A program made the position numbers and the translations under genes. Of a DNA stretch of 64,000 bases, positions 44,252 through 53,580 are shown piece after piece; position 1 is the stretch's first letter; every line of letters starts with the position of its first letter. Source of the stretch: Deltaproteobacteria bacterium (GTDB lineage Bacteria > Desulfobacterota > Binatia > Binatales > Binataceae); the NCBI GenBank assembly GCA_021831785.1, contig JAKBMB010000024.1:1-64000 (forward strand), in the 5' to 3' direction. The notes beneath the pieces were generated by a model. That model searched no databases. It was not told the DNA's origin and saw nothing but the letters and a program-made list of their open reading frames with translations.

Positions 44252-45621
44252 CGCGCCGGCCGCGCGTTGTGATCATCGGCGGCGGCTTCGCCGGGCTTAG
44301 CGCCGCGGTGGCGCTGTGTCGGCGCGGCCTGGGCGTCACGCTGCTGGAACAGAAGCCCGAGCTGGGCGGGCGCGCCTACTCGTTTGTCGACGAGCAGATC
44401 GGCGACACGGTCGACAACGGCCAGCACCTGATGATGGGCTGCTACGACCAAGCGCTGTCCTTTCTAAAGACTATCGGCGCCGCGGACCGGCTGGTATTTC
44501 AAGAGAACATGACGGTCGAAATGATCGCGCCGGGGGGCGCGCGCGCCAGATTGCGCGCGGCGCGGCTGCCGGGTCCCGCGCACATGGCGCAGGCGGTCAT
44601 GCGATACGCCCATCTTAAGCTCGCCGAGCGCGTTTCGCTGCTGGTCGGCGGCGCGCGCATGCTCGCGATGCAGCGCTTCGAGCGCTCCTCGCTCGAGCGC
44701 TCCTCGGTCAGCGCGCTGATGGACAGGCTTGGCCAATCCGAGAACGCGCGGCGCGTTTTCTGGTATCCGTTGACCATCGCGACGCTCAACGAGGAACCTT
44801 CACAAGCGAGCGCGGCGCTTTTGGCCGAGGTCCTGCGCCGCGCCTTTTTCGGCCGGCGACGAAATTCCGCCTTGGTGTACGCCAACGTCGGGCTAAGCGA
44901 GCTCTACTGCGTGCCGAGCAGGGCGTATATCGAGCGCAGCGGCGGCGCGGTGATGACCCACGCCGCGGTTACCGGGCTCGAACTGGACGGCGGCGGGCGC
45001 GTTTTGAAGGTTCGCTTGCGCGAGGGGCGCGAAATCTCGGCCGACTACTTTATCAGCGCCGTCCCGTGGGGCGCGCTGCTGCGGATTTTGCCGGCGACGG
45101 CCGCCGAGGACGCCTTTTTTTCGCGCCTCAACCGCCTTTCATTCTCGCCGATTATTTGCGCCCATCTATGGCTTGACCGGCAGGTGATCGACGCGCCTTT
45201 CGTCGGCTTCATCGGCACCACGACCCAGTGGCTTTTCAACAAGGATGCGATCTGGACCGGGCGCGCCAGCCGCGCCGCGGCTCATCTGAGCTTCGTGATC
45301 AGCGGCGCGCGGTCGCTGACCGAACGCCCCAACCAGGAGCTGGCCGAACAAGTGCTCTCGGACCTGAACGCGATGATCCCGCAAGCGCGCGGCGCCGGCG
45401 TGCTGAGAACGCTGGTGATAAAAGAGAAGCAAGCGACGATGGCGCCGTCGCCCGAGTCGTGGGCGGCCCGTCCTCAGTGCGTGACGCCGCTGGGAAACCT
45501 GTTTCTGGCCGGCGACTGGGTCCAGACCGGGCTGCCGGCGACGATCGAGAGCGCCGTGACCGCGGGCCACAACGCAGCCAACGCGCTCGCCGCACGCGCG
45601 GGGCTCAAAGCCGCGGCTTAG
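44248..45621 (+). CDS. hpnE: Hydroxysqualene dehydroxylase HpnE
   Basis: A 457-residue FAD-dependent amine-oxidase-fold enzyme reducing hydroxysqualene to squalene. The FAD motif is VIIGGGFAGLSAAVALCRRG then LLEQKPELGGRAYSF, and the C-terminal flavin-contact region is FLAGDWVQTGLPATIESAV. NGQHLMMGCYDQALSFL is typical of the HpnE group. Translation is coupled to hpnD, and hpnA begins 6 bases after its stop. Confidence 0.94.
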   Translation: MTRRPRVVIIGGGFAGLSAAVALCRRGLGVTLLEQKPELGGRAYSFVDEQIGDTVDNGQHLMMGCYDQALSFLKTIGAADRLVFQENMTVEMIAPGGARARLRAARLPGPAHMAQAVMRYAHLKLAERVSLLVGGARMLAMQRFERSSLERSSVSALMDRLGQSENARRVFWYPLTIATLNEEPSQASAALLAEVLRRAFFGRRRNSALVYANVGLSELYCVPSRAYIERSGGAVMTHAAVTGLELDGGGRVLKVRLREGREISADYFISAVPWGALLRILPATAAEDAFFSRLNRLSFSPIICAHLWLDRQVIDAPFVGFIGTTTQWLFNKDAIWTGRASRAAAHLSFVISGARSLTERPNQELAEQVLSDLNAMIPQARGAGVLRTLVIKEKQATMAPSPESWAARPQCVTPLGNLFLAGDWVQTGLPATIESAVTAGHNAANALAARAGLKAAA

Positions 45622-45627
45622 AGGCGA

Positions 45628-46620
45628 ATGACAAGGCGGCTGAGCCTGGTCACCGGAGGCAACGGCTTCGTCGGCTGCCACGTCGTGCGCGCCCTGCTGG
45701 CGCGCGGCGAGCACGCGCGGGCGCTGGTGCGCGAGGGCGCCTCGCTCAAGGCGCTTGAAGGCCTCGATTGCGAAAAGGCCGTCGGCGATTTGCACGATCC
45801 CACCGCCCTCGCGCGCGCGGTCGAAGGCTGCGCCCGGGTCTACCACGTCGCCGCGGATTATCGGCTGTGGGTGCCGGACCCGGCGCCGATGTACGCCGCT
45901 AACGTCGACGGAACCAAAAATGTGCTCGAAGCGGCGCGGCGCGCCGGCGTCGAGCGCGTGGTCTACACCAGCACCGTCGGCACGCTCGGCATAGGCGCCG
46001 ACGGAATCGGGCGTGAAGACGCGCCGGCGTCGATTGATGAGATGACCGGCGCCTACAAACGCTCGAAGTTTATCGCCGAGCAGATCGCGCTCAGCGCCGC
46101 CCGCCAGGGCTTGCCCGTGGTGATCGTTAATCCTTCGACGCCGATCGGCGCCTTTGACTACAAACCCACTCCCACCGGACGGATAATCCTCGATTTCCTC
46201 AAAGGCAGGATGACGGCATACCTCGATACCGGGCTTAATTTGGTAGACGTCGAGGATGTCGCGCGCGGCCATCTGCTCGCCGCGGAAAAAGGTCAAATCG
46301 GCGAAAAATACATTCTCGGCGGCGAAAACCTGACGCTCAAGGAACTGTTCGCGCGGCTTGCAGCCTTGTCGGGGGTGCCGGCGCCCAGGTTCCAAGTGCC
46401 CTACGGGGCGGCCTACGCTTTCGCGCTTGTGGCCGAAGGGTGGGCAAGAGCGGTCAGCAAACAGCCGCCGCGCGCGAGCTTGACCGAAGTGCGCATGGCG
46501 CGCCGGCGCATGTTCTTCGATTCGAGCAAGGCGCGCGCGCATCTGGGATACGCGCCGGGTCCGATCGACGCGGCACTGGCCAAGGCGATCGCGTTTTACC
46601 GCCGTTGCGTCATGGTTTAA
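45628..46620 (+). CDS. hpnA: Hopanoid-associated sugar epimerase HpnA
   Basis: A 330-residue extended short-chain dehydrogenase/epimerase. The NAD motif is VTGGNGFVGCHVVRALL, the catalytic pair sits in GAYKRSKFIAEQIAL (YxxxK), and YTSTVGTLGIG and VNPSTPIGAFDYKPTPTG are typical of HpnA. The exact reaction of HpnA in hopanoid-producing bacteria is not settled. It closes the tightly packed ispA-hpnA run. Confidence 0.92.
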   Translation: MTRRLSLVTGGNGFVGCHVVRALLARGEHARALVREGASLKALEGLDCEKAVGDLHDPTALARAVEGCARVYHVAADYRLWVPDPAPMYAANVDGTKNVLEAARRAGVERVVYTSTVGTLGIGADGIGREDAPASIDEMTGAYKRSKFIAEQIALSAARQGLPVVIVNPSTPIGAFDYKPTPTGRIILDFLKGRMTAYLDTGLNLVDVEDVARGHLLAAEKGQIGEKYILGGENLTLKELFARLAALSGVPAPRFQVPYGAAYAFALVAEGWARAVSKQPPRASLTEVRMARRRMFFDSSKARAHLGYAPGPIDAALAKAIAFYRRCVMV

Positions 46621-46744
46621 TTCGACCGTACTATGTCACTTGGCGCCTCGGGCTTGAGCCCGCTCAGATTATGCCCCCGCGCGGCCGGAGCGCGAAAAGC
46701 GCTATCGGCAGCCCCTGAAAAGAGGTCTTAGGGAGCTATTTTCA

Positions 46745-47689
46745 GTGGCCCATCTGTTCAAGCTGCTGCTTTCAACCGTCGCTCTTCGGCCCTATGTATT
46801 CATCTTTCTGGCGGCTTACCTGTTCATCTCGAGCGTGAATTTCGGCCTGCGCGCCACGCTCCTGTTTACGGTTCTGACCTACTTGGTGGCGTTGGCCTGC
46901 GAATGGAGCTCGGTCCATAAGGGCTTTCCGTTCGGGTTGTACCACTATGTCGAGGCCACGCGCGGGCGCGAGCTATGGGTGGCGGGCGTGCCCTTCATGG
47001 ACTCGCTTTCATTCACCTTTCTCGCTTTCGCCAGCTATACCGTGGCGCTGCTGGTGAGCTGCCCGCTTTATCGGCGCGGGAGCGACCTGCGGCTGTTGGA
47101 CACCGCGAAGCTGCGCCGCACGCCGCGCGTGTGGCTGTTGGCGGCGCTATTCATGGTCATGATCGATTTTGCCGTTGACCCGTTGAGCGCGCGCGGCGAG
47201 CGTTGGTTTTTGGGCAGGCTTTTCTGGTACGATCCGCCGGGACCGCACTTCGGAGTGCCGATCAGCAACTATATCGGATGGTTTATCGTTGCCGCACTTT
47301 CGATCGGGATATTCCAGAGGCTCGATGCTCGTCTCGGACGCGCGGGCAAGCCGTGGGGAGTGAGGCCGGGGCTGCCATCGCGAGCGTTTCTCGGCCCCGC
47401 CCTTTACGCCGGCATCGTGTTGTTCGCGCTGGTGATGTTATTTAGAATCGGCGCGGACGAAATCGGATGGGCGAGCGTCTTTATCTTTGTGCCGTTCGCC
47501 GCGTTTGTAGTTCATATCGTGACGCGGCCCGAAAGCTACGGCGACGCGGGTGCAATCCAGCGTCATCTCGCGGATTTTGCCTACAACGCCGCTTTCGTCG
47601 TCGGGGGTGACGCGCGTGGGTCGAGCGAACCTCATCCCGCGCCGGTCCGCCAGCGGCCGGCCGGGCATCGGGCGAACCTCTCTGCCTAG
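46745..47689 (+). CDS. CruF-like carotenoid biosynthesis membrane protein (DUF422)
   Basis: A 314-residue polytopic protein, about seven hydrophobic segments, starting at GTG after GGGAGC. YLVALACEWSSVHKGFPFGL, VPFMDSLSFTFLAFASYTVA, and MIDFAVDPLSARGERWFLGR with WYDPPGPHFGVPISNYIGW are hallmarks of the DUF422/CruF group, which hydrate the psi-end of carotenoids or bisanhydrobacterioruberin. No phytoene desaturase, lycopene cyclase or glycosyltransferase adjoins, so the substrate could be a C30 product of this same cluster. That is inference. Confidence 0.85.
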   Translation: MAHLFKLLLSTVALRPYVFIFLAAYLFISSVNFGLRATLLFTVLTYLVALACEWSSVHKGFPFGLYHYVEATRGRELWVAGVPFMDSLSFTFLAFASYTVALLVSCPLYRRGSDLRLLDTAKLRRTPRVWLLAALFMVMIDFAVDPLSARGERWFLGRLFWYDPPGPHFGVPISNYIGWFIVAALSIGIFQRLDARLGRAGKPWGVRPGLPSRAFLGPALYAGIVLFALVMLFRIGADEIGWASVFIFVPFAAFVVHIVTRPESYGDAGAIQRHLADFAYNAAFVVGGDARGSSEPHPAPVRQRPAGHRANLSA

Positions 47690-47811
47690 GTACAAGCTTC
47701 AGACCACGCCGGTCAACGGCGACGCCCCTGCGGCTGCGCGTGTAGGGACCTCGGGCCCGCGGCTTAAGGTCGGTCCGGGACGGCGCGGCGGCCGCGTGCT
47801 CGTCTTGCGCC

Positions 47812-48564
47812 TTAAGTCCGACAGCGCGCGAGCGCCTCGAGCGCCTCGGCCAGGCGGGCAGTGGCGATTCCCATGTTGCGCACGATGCGAGGCGTCCACT
47901 TGAACAGCATGGCCGGGTGGCGCAGCAGGAAGGCGGTCGCCGTCAAAGGACGGAGGTTCCCGTTCTCGTCGATCAGCCGCGTCGGCGGGAGCCTATCGTC
48001 AACCGCGTCGAGCACGCTGCGCGCGTACACGAAGTCCAGCCCCTTTTTCCGCGCCTCGCGCGCGATCGCCGCGCTTTCCATATCCACCGCGATCGCTCCC
48101 GATTCGCCGCGCGCGCGCCGCTTGCTCAAGCCGTCGGGCAGGGCCGCCAGCACGGTCAGCGTTGGCCCCACGGCGACGCTCAACCCGGCGCCGGTGAGCG
48201 CGCGCGCGAGGCTTTGCGTCCGGCTCTGCGCCGGCATTACGATCCGCGAGTCGGTGTTCGAACCGGGCGGATCGCACAGCAGGCGGTCGGCAAGAACGAT
48301 CGTGCCCACCGTCAGCTCTTCGCTGAGCGCGCCGGCAACGCCGGTCGAGACTACCGGCTGCGTCGGCGCAAAAAGCTCAAGCGCGCGCCGGGCGCTCGCC
48401 GCGGCGCGCTCCATGCCAACTCCGGTAGCGACCAGAACCAGCTCCGCGCCGTCAACGCTGCCCTGCCATCCCTTACATCCCTGGAGCTCCAAGCGCTTGA
48501 GCCGTTGCAGGCGGCGCTTGAAGGGCCGCACTTCCGTTTCGAGCGCGTAAAAGATGAGCAGCAT
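47812..48564 (-). CDS. hpnG: Adenosylhopane nucleosidase/phosphorylase HpnG
   Basis: A 250-residue nucleoside phosphorylase-fold protein: FYALETEVRPFKRRLQ, then VLVATGVGMERAAASARRAL, VVSTGVAGALSEELTVGTIV and AVDMESAAIAREARKKGLDF. HpnG removes adenine from adenosylhopane to give ribosylhopane or its phosphate. It is the only hopanoid gene here on the minus strand, diverging from hpnK with 76 bases between starts and converging on the CruF-like gene. Confidence 0.87.
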   Translation of the reverse strand: MLLIFYALETEVRPFKRRLQRLKRLELQGCKGWQGSVDGAELVLVATGVGMERAAASARRALELFAPTQPVVSTGVAGALSEELTVGTIVLADRLLCDPPGSNTDSRIVMPAQSRTQSLARALTGAGLSVAVGPTLTVLAALPDGLSKRRARGESGAIAVDMESAAIAREARKKGLDFVYARSVLDAVDDRLPPTRLIDENGNLRPLTATAFLLRHPAMLFKWTPRIVRNMGIATARLAEALEALARCRT

Positions 48565-48640
48565 AGAGCTGGAACCCCGAAGCTACCGTGCGAGATTGAC
48601 GATGGCGCCGAAATTCGGCTAGGTCAAGGCGTCCTTCAGT

Positions 48641-49519
48641 TTGAAAGCGGTCATCATAAACGGCGACGACTTCGGCCTGTCCCACGAAACCAACGCCGGA
48701 ATCTTGCGCGCTCACCGCGACGGCGTGCTCAGCAGCGCCAGCTTAATGGTCGGCGGGGCCGCGCATGCGGAAGCGGCCCTGATCGCGCGCGACAACCCGC
48801 AACTTGACGTGGGCCTGCACGTCGTGGTGTGCCGCGGACGCAGCGTACTAGCGCCCGAGCGCTTGTCCGGGCTGGTCAACGTGGAGCGCGCTTTTCCCGG
48901 CAATCCGGTGAGGGCCGGGCTGCGCTATTTTTTCGACCGCCGCTTGATCTCGGCCTTACGCGACGAATGCCGGGCGCAGGTCGAGGCTCATCTGCGCCTT
49001 GTCGGCTACTTGAACCACATCGACGGTCATCTCAACTTTCACGCGCATCCCGTACTGTGTGACATCCTGGCCGGCTTGGCGGCGGAGTTCAAGGTCCCCT
49101 GCCTGCGGCTGACCCGCGAGCCGCTGCTTACGACCCTGCGGCTGTCGCGCTCCTCGCCGGGGCGCAAGCTAATCGAATCTCTTATATTTCACCTGCTGTC
49201 GGCGCGAATGCGCCGCGTGATGGCGCGCCACGGGCTGCGGTCGAACGACTGGGTTTTCGGGCTGCACCAGAGCGGGCTGTTGACCGAGTCCTATCTGCTC
49301 GGACTAATCCCCCGTTTGCGCGCGGGCATCACCGAAATCTACTTCCATCCGGCAGCCGACGTGGGGCAGGTGCCGCCGCCGCCCGGGGCCCAGCGCGAGG
49401 TTGAGCTGTTGACCAGTGCGCGGCTTAAAGAGGCGCTGAGCGCAGGCGGGGTTCACCTGACCACGTATGCGCGGTTGGCTTCCGGCGCGGTCCCGCCAGC
49501 CGATCACGGCCAGGAATGA
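48641..49519 (+). CDS. hpnK: HpnK, YdjC/ChbG-type deacetylase-like protein
   Basis: A 292-residue protein of the carbohydrate deacetylase-like YdjC family, starting at TTG. AVIINGDDFGLSHETNAGIL contains the DD metal aspartates, VGLHVVV and NHIDGHLNFHAHPVL the metal histidines, and ITEIYFHPA a C-terminal conserved histidine. HpnK is regularly found in hopanoid clusters, probably acting on a side-chain sugar or amide. It is the last hopanoid gene in the run. Confidence 0.9.
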   Translation: MKAVIINGDDFGLSHETNAGILRAHRDGVLSSASLMVGGAAHAEAALIARDNPQLDVGLHVVVCRGRSVLAPERLSGLVNVERAFPGNPVRAGLRYFFDRRLISALRDECRAQVEAHLRLVGYLNHIDGHLNFHAHPVLCDILAGLAAEFKVPCLRLTREPLLTTLRLSRSSPGRKLIESLIFHLLSARMRRVMARHGLRSNDWVFGLHQSGLLTESYLLGLIPRLRAGITEIYFHPAADVGQVPPPPGAQREVELLTSARLKEALSAGGVHLTTYARLASGAVPPADHGQE

Positions 49520-49551
49520 ATCCGCCATGATTCGCAAAAGCTCCCGAAGAC

Positions 49552-49589
49552 ACCGGCGAAGGCCCATCTTACCGGCGAAGGCCCATCTT
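49552..49589. repeat. Perfect tandem duplication of 19 bp
   Basis: ACCGGCGAAGGCCCATCTT occurs twice head to tail with no spacer. Only two units are present; this looks like a recent local duplication. Confidence 0.85.
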
Positions 49590-49751
49590 AAGGATTAGCC
49601 GGAAGCTGCCGTCGCAGGCGCGCCCGCAGGGTAAAATCCTCACTTTTCACGGTTTCTAAGCCTTAAGCTCCGAGGACGCCGAGACCCGGCGATTTAGGGT
49701 GGGGCCGTTTGCAGGCATCCGTCGCTCCAGCCTAGATTATTAGAGACGCGC

Positions 49752-49779
49752 GAGCGTACACGCTTAAGCGCGTACGCTC
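49752..49779. promoter_or_regulatory. 28-bp near-perfect palindrome upstream of pepN
   Basis: GAGCGTACACGCTT is followed directly by AAGCGCGTACGCTC, giving 14-bp arms with one mismatch. It lies about 40 bases before the pepN start, suiting an operator for a dimeric regulator. Function is inference. Confidence 0.45.
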
Positions 49780-49818
49780 ACCGCCGCCGACTAACGGTTA
49801 AGCCCACACGGAGTTGAG

Positions 49819-52389
49819 ATGAACAGCAGAGCCGTTGACAAGAACCCCTATCAGCTACCGACTACGGTTGTTCCGCAGCGCTATGAAATCCGTCTAACGC
49901 CCGCTCTGAGCGCGTTCACCTTCGCCGGCGAGGAGACCGTCGCGATCACGGTTCGCGAATCGGTCACGGAGATCGTGCTCAACGCGCTTGAGCTCGAGAT
50001 CGATCAAGTAAGCGTTGAAGCCGCGGGCCAGAGGCGCGAGGGCCGCGCGCAATTGGACCCGCAGAGCGAGCGGGCGCATCTGGTGTTCAGCCGTCCGCTC
50101 GAGCCGGGACAGTGGCGCCTTAGACTTTCCTTTCGCGGGGTGCTTAACGACAAGCTGCACGGGTTTTACCGCAGCCAGTACCGCGACGATCAGGGACGGA
50201 TGCACATGATCGCGGCCACGCAGTTCGAGGCCACCGACGCGCGGCGCGCTTTTCCGTGCTGGGACGAACCCGCGATCAAGGCGGTCTTCCAGACCACGCT
50301 CGTCGTCGACGAAGATCTGAGCGCGATTTCGAATACCGCGATAGAGGCCGAGCGGCGCCTGGAAGGGGGCTGCAAGGCGGTGGTCTTCAAAGAGACGATC
50401 AAGATGTCCACCTATTTAGTCGCGTTCGTCGTCGGCGAATTCGAGGCCGGCGAGCCGGCCGATGTCGATGGCACGCCGCTCCGGGTGGTCTCTACGCCGG
50501 GCAAAGCGCGGCTTGCGGGATGGGCGCGGGAGGTGGGGGCCTTTTCGCTTAAGTTTTTCGCCGGCTACTATCAGCGGCCCTATCCGGGCGACAAGCTCGA
50601 CCTGATCGCGATTCCGGACTTCGCGTCGGGCGCGATGGAAAACCTGGGCGCGATCACCTTCCGCGAGACCGCCCTGCTGGTCGACGAGAAACAGGCCTCC
50701 AGAGCGGAGCTCGAGCGCGTCGCCGACGTGGTAAGCCATGAGAACGCGCACATGTGGTTCGGCGATCTGGTGACGATGAAGTGGTGGAACGGGCTTTGGC
50801 TCAACGAGGCGTTCGCCACGTTCATGGAGATGGTCGCGGTCGACGCATGGAGGCCCGGCTGGCGCCGCTGGGACAGCTTCAGCGTCTCGCGCGCCGCGGC
50901 GATGGCGATCGACGGCCTTCATAATACGCGCGCGATCGAGTTCGAGGTCCAAAGCCCGGACGAGGCGCGCGCCATGTTCGATGTACTGACCTACGAGAAA
51001 GGCGCCGCGGTGCTGCGGATGCTCGAGCAGTACCTGGGGGCCGAGCGCTTCCGCGAGGGTATTAGGCTCTATCTACGCCGGCACGAATTCGACAACGCGC
51101 AAACCTCTGACCTGTGGGACGCGCTCGAAGAGGCCTCGGCACAGCCGGTGCGCAAAGTGATGGACTCGTGGATCTTTCAGCCCGGCCTGCCGATTCTCGA
51201 AGTCGACCAATCGCCCGATCGCCGCGCGCTCTTGCTGAGGCAGGGCCGATTCTTTTATTTGCCTGGGGCGAACGGGCAAGCTCGCCAGCTATGGCATGTG
51301 CCGCTGATGGTCAAGGCGCGCACGGAGCAGGGCATCGGCACACAAAGACTGCTGATGGACGGCGCGCAGGCCCAGCTCGCGCTCCCCGGGCCGGCCCGAT
51401 GGGCGCTGGTCAATCAGGGGGCCCACGGGTTCTACCGCGTGCGCTACGCGCCCGCGCTGCTCGAAGCGCTGACCGGCGCGCTAGCCGAGCTCGACGCCGT
51501 GGAACGCTTCATGCTGGTCGGCGACACCTGGGCGGCGGTCGCGGCCGGACTCACCCCGGCCGGCGACTTCTTCAAAATGGCGGTGCGCGTTTTCCGCGAC
51601 GAAACCGACATCAACGTCTGGCGGGCGCTGCTCGGGCCGCTTAACTACCTCGACATGGTGGTACCGGCAACCGTGCGGCCCGCGCTCGCGGTCAAAACGC
51701 GGGCGCTTGCCGGCCCCGCGTTGGAGCGCCTGAGCTGGACGCCGGCAGCGAACGAAGACCGGCTGATAAGCCAACTACGCGGCGCGCTGGTCGATACCCT
51801 CGGCACCCTGGGCGAGGACCGCGAAACGCAGCGCCGAGCCAGCGAGCTTTATCAGCGCTACCGGCGCGCGCCGAGCTCGGTTGACCCAGACCTGGTGCCG
51901 GCGCTCATCTCCGTGGCCGCCTACACCGGGGATGAGGCGCAGTACGAGGAATTTAAGAAAAGTTTCAACGCCGCGCGCACGCCCCAGGACGAGCAGCGCT
52001 ACCTGTTCGCGCTGGCCGACTTCCAGCGCCCGCAGCTCCTGCGCCGCACGATGGAAATGACAATCAACGGCGAAGTGCGCACGCAAAACGCGCCCTACTT
52101 GATGCACTCGCTGCTGCTCAACCGCGTCTGCCGCGATGAAGCCTGGGATTTTCTCAAGCGGCACTGGCAGACGATGATCGAGAAATATCCCGAAAGCGCG
52201 CTCCCCCGAATGTGCGAAGGAATCGTCGCACTGGTGGACCGCGAGGACGAGGTGATAGACTTTTTCGCTACACACCAGGTTAAACAGGCCGGCAAGACGA
52301 TCGACCAGCATCTGGAACGCCTCAAGATCGCCGCCACTTTCAAGCGCCGCGAGGGCGACCGGCTCGCTCGCGAGCTGGAGGCTTCCTAA
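49819..52389 (+). CDS. M1-family aminopeptidase (aminopeptidase N type)
   Basis: An 856-residue zinc metallopeptidase. The exopeptidase motif GAMENLGAITFRE is followed by the zinc site VVSHENAHMWFGD (HExxH) with the third ligand glutamate in WLNEAFATFME. The N-terminal beta domain has FEATDARRAFPCWDEPAIKA, and the C-terminal ~400 residues form the ERAP-like helical domain. No signal peptide, so it is cytosolic. It looks closest to the puromycin-sensitive/tricorn-interacting branch rather than E. coli PepN. It removes N-terminal residues from peptides. Confidence 0.94.
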   Translation: MNSRAVDKNPYQLPTTVVPQRYEIRLTPALSAFTFAGEETVAITVRESVTEIVLNALELEIDQVSVEAAGQRREGRAQLDPQSERAHLVFSRPLEPGQWRLRLSFRGVLNDKLHGFYRSQYRDDQGRMHMIAATQFEATDARRAFPCWDEPAIKAVFQTTLVVDEDLSAISNTAIEAERRLEGGCKAVVFKETIKMSTYLVAFVVGEFEAGEPADVDGTPLRVVSTPGKARLAGWAREVGAFSLKFFAGYYQRPYPGDKLDLIAIPDFASGAMENLGAITFRETALLVDEKQASRAELERVADVVSHENAHMWFGDLVTMKWWNGLWLNEAFATFMEMVAVDAWRPGWRRWDSFSVSRAAAMAIDGLHNTRAIEFEVQSPDEARAMFDVLTYEKGAAVLRMLEQYLGAERFREGIRLYLRRHEFDNAQTSDLWDALEEASAQPVRKVMDSWIFQPGLPILEVDQSPDRRALLLRQGRFFYLPGANGQARQLWHVPLMVKARTEQGIGTQRLLMDGAQAQLALPGPARWALVNQGAHGFYRVRYAPALLEALTGALAELDAVERFMLVGDTWAAVAAGLTPAGDFFKMAVRVFRDETDINVWRALLGPLNYLDMVVPATVRPALAVKTRALAGPALERLSWTPAANEDRLISQLRGALVDTLGTLGEDRETQRRASELYQRYRRAPSSVDPDLVPALISVAAYTGDEAQYEEFKKSFNAARTPQDEQRYLFALADFQRPQLLRRTMEMTINGEVRTQNAPYLMHSLLLNRVCRDEAWDFLKRHWQTMIEKYPESALPRMCEGIVALVDREDEVIDFFATHQVKQAGKTIDQHLERLKIAATFKRREGDRLARELEAS

Positions 52390-52696
52390 ACGGCTCCTTG
52401 TCGCCCACCGGCGGGCAAAACCGGCACGGCGGAGGTAGTTGACGGCACTGAGAGTGAGTTTCAATATTGATAGGGTGCTCTTCGAAGTCTTATTGAGGAT
52501 TGCAAAACATCAAGGACCGTGCGAGCCCGTGGCGGGTAGTCCCCCTTCCCGACCTTCCCTCGCAAGCGGGGGAAGGAGTTGGGGGATGATGCTAGCGGAC
52601 CGAGTTCAGAGTGCGCCTGTCACTATATTTTGCAGTTCTCGGTAAGCGGTCGCGGAGAGATTATAAAATTCAGCAGCCGACTAGACGCGGCCAAGG
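52390..52696. other. Gap occupied by a repeat element
   Basis: About 300 bases, half of it the 52490-52645 element below. The rest holds no recognised feature. Confidence 0.5.
52490..52645 (+). repeat. ~156-bp MITE-like element, copy 3 of the 270-bp family
   Basis: The left end starts TTATTGAGGATTGCAAAACA; the right end in reverse complement is TTACCGAGAACTGCAAAATA, so the unit has inverted ends matching those of 27876-28145. The interior differs and holds a CCTTCCCTCGC...GCGGGGGAAGG palindrome. It lacks the REP hairpins. Confidence 0.6.
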
Positions 52697-52885
52697 ATGC
52701 TTGAGTTGGAGGGCGCGAGCAGGCGGACCATAGGTTATTATAAAACGCTGGACCTCACGCGGATGCGGTTGAACGCCGGCAGCTTGGAGGCAGCGCAAGG
52801 AATCCGAGATCTCGCGTGCCGCCTTGAGCTTGAGGTGCGGGATCGAAGCTCGTATCGAGTCCGCGCGATGCCCGAGGGACGCTAA
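52697..52885 (+). CDS. Possible small protein before exbB
   Basis: A 62-residue open frame beginning MLELEGASRRTIGYYKTLDL, ending 35 bases before exbB. It is arginine-rich and has no signal or membrane segment. No family is recognised, and there is no strong ribosome site, so it may be chance. Confidence 0.25.
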   Translation: MLELEGASRRTIGYYKTLDLTRMRLNAGSLEAAQGIRDLACRLELEVRDRSSYRVRAMPEGR

Positions 52886-52920
52886 GGTTTAAGCTTTTAG
52901 CGAAAAGAGGGATTCGGACA

Positions 52921-53580
52921 ATGGAAGATTTACAAGAGGCTTGGCAAGCGCTGCGTTTAGGCGGGCTCATGGTCTACCCGTTGCTCGTGGTGGGCGTCTT
53001 GGCGGTAACCGTGATTCTGGATCGAGCCGTGGTCTACTTTCGCTGTCTGCGCCTACCGACCGCCCTGCGCGAGGCAAGTGAGACGCTGGATTTTAGCTGG
53101 AGCACGATCGAGGAGCAAATAAAGACGTTGGGTCCGCGCAACGCGTTCGGCCGGTTCTTAGGGGTGATTGTCGACAACCGCAGCCGCCCGGTGTGGTGGA
53201 CGGAGTCGCGCGCGGATGACGAGGCCGGGCGAATCGAAAAGGCGCTAAGCCGCGGGCTGTGGGTCTTGGAGACCGTCGTCACCGGCGCTCCGCTGCTCGG
53301 GCTTCTGGGCACGATCACCGGGATGATGCAGGCGTTTAAGGTTATCGGCGAGGCCGGTGTGGTCGCGCCGAGCAGGGTTACGGCGGGCGTGGCCGAAGCG
53401 CTGATCGCCACCGCACTGGGTTTGTTCATCGCGATAATCGCGTTGTTCGCCTTTAATTTTTTCGAGCGTGTCCGCGCCCATGCGCTGGATACGATGGAGC
53501 GCCTGGGCTCCAAGCTGATGGCCCATATCCGGCTTGACCAGGAGCATAACGGCGGAGACCGGCGCCATGAAGCTGCATAG
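52921..53580 (+). CDS. exbB: ExbB/TolQ-type proton channel subunit
   Basis: A 219-residue inner-membrane protein with three membrane helices: LMVYPLLVVGVLAVTVILDR near the N-terminus, TVVTGAPLLGLLGTITGMMQ, and VAEALIATALGLFIAIIALF. The latter two pore helices carry the conserved TGAPLLGLLGTxxGM and A..T..G motifs of MotA/TolQ/ExbB proteins. Followed by exbD and tonB in overlapping order, so ExbB rather than TolQ is the likely role. It uses the proton gradient to energise TonB. Confidence 0.92.
   Translation: MEDLQEAWQALRLGGLMVYPLLVVGVLAVTVILDRAVVYFRCLRLPTALREASETLDFSWSTIEEQIKTLGPRNAFGRFLGVIVDNRSRPVWWTESRADDEAGRIEKALSRGLWVLETVVTGAPLLGLLGTITGMMQAFKVIGEAGVVAPSRVTAGVAEALIATALGLFIAIIALFAFNFFERVRAHALDTMERLGSKLMAHIRLDQEHNGGDRRHEAA

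Larger units (their letters stand above)
49520..49818. other. Gap between hpnK and pepN with tandem repeat and palindrome
   Basis: About 300 bases containing the two short structures listed next, and otherwise nothing recognised. It presumably holds the pepN promoter. Confidence 0.4.
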
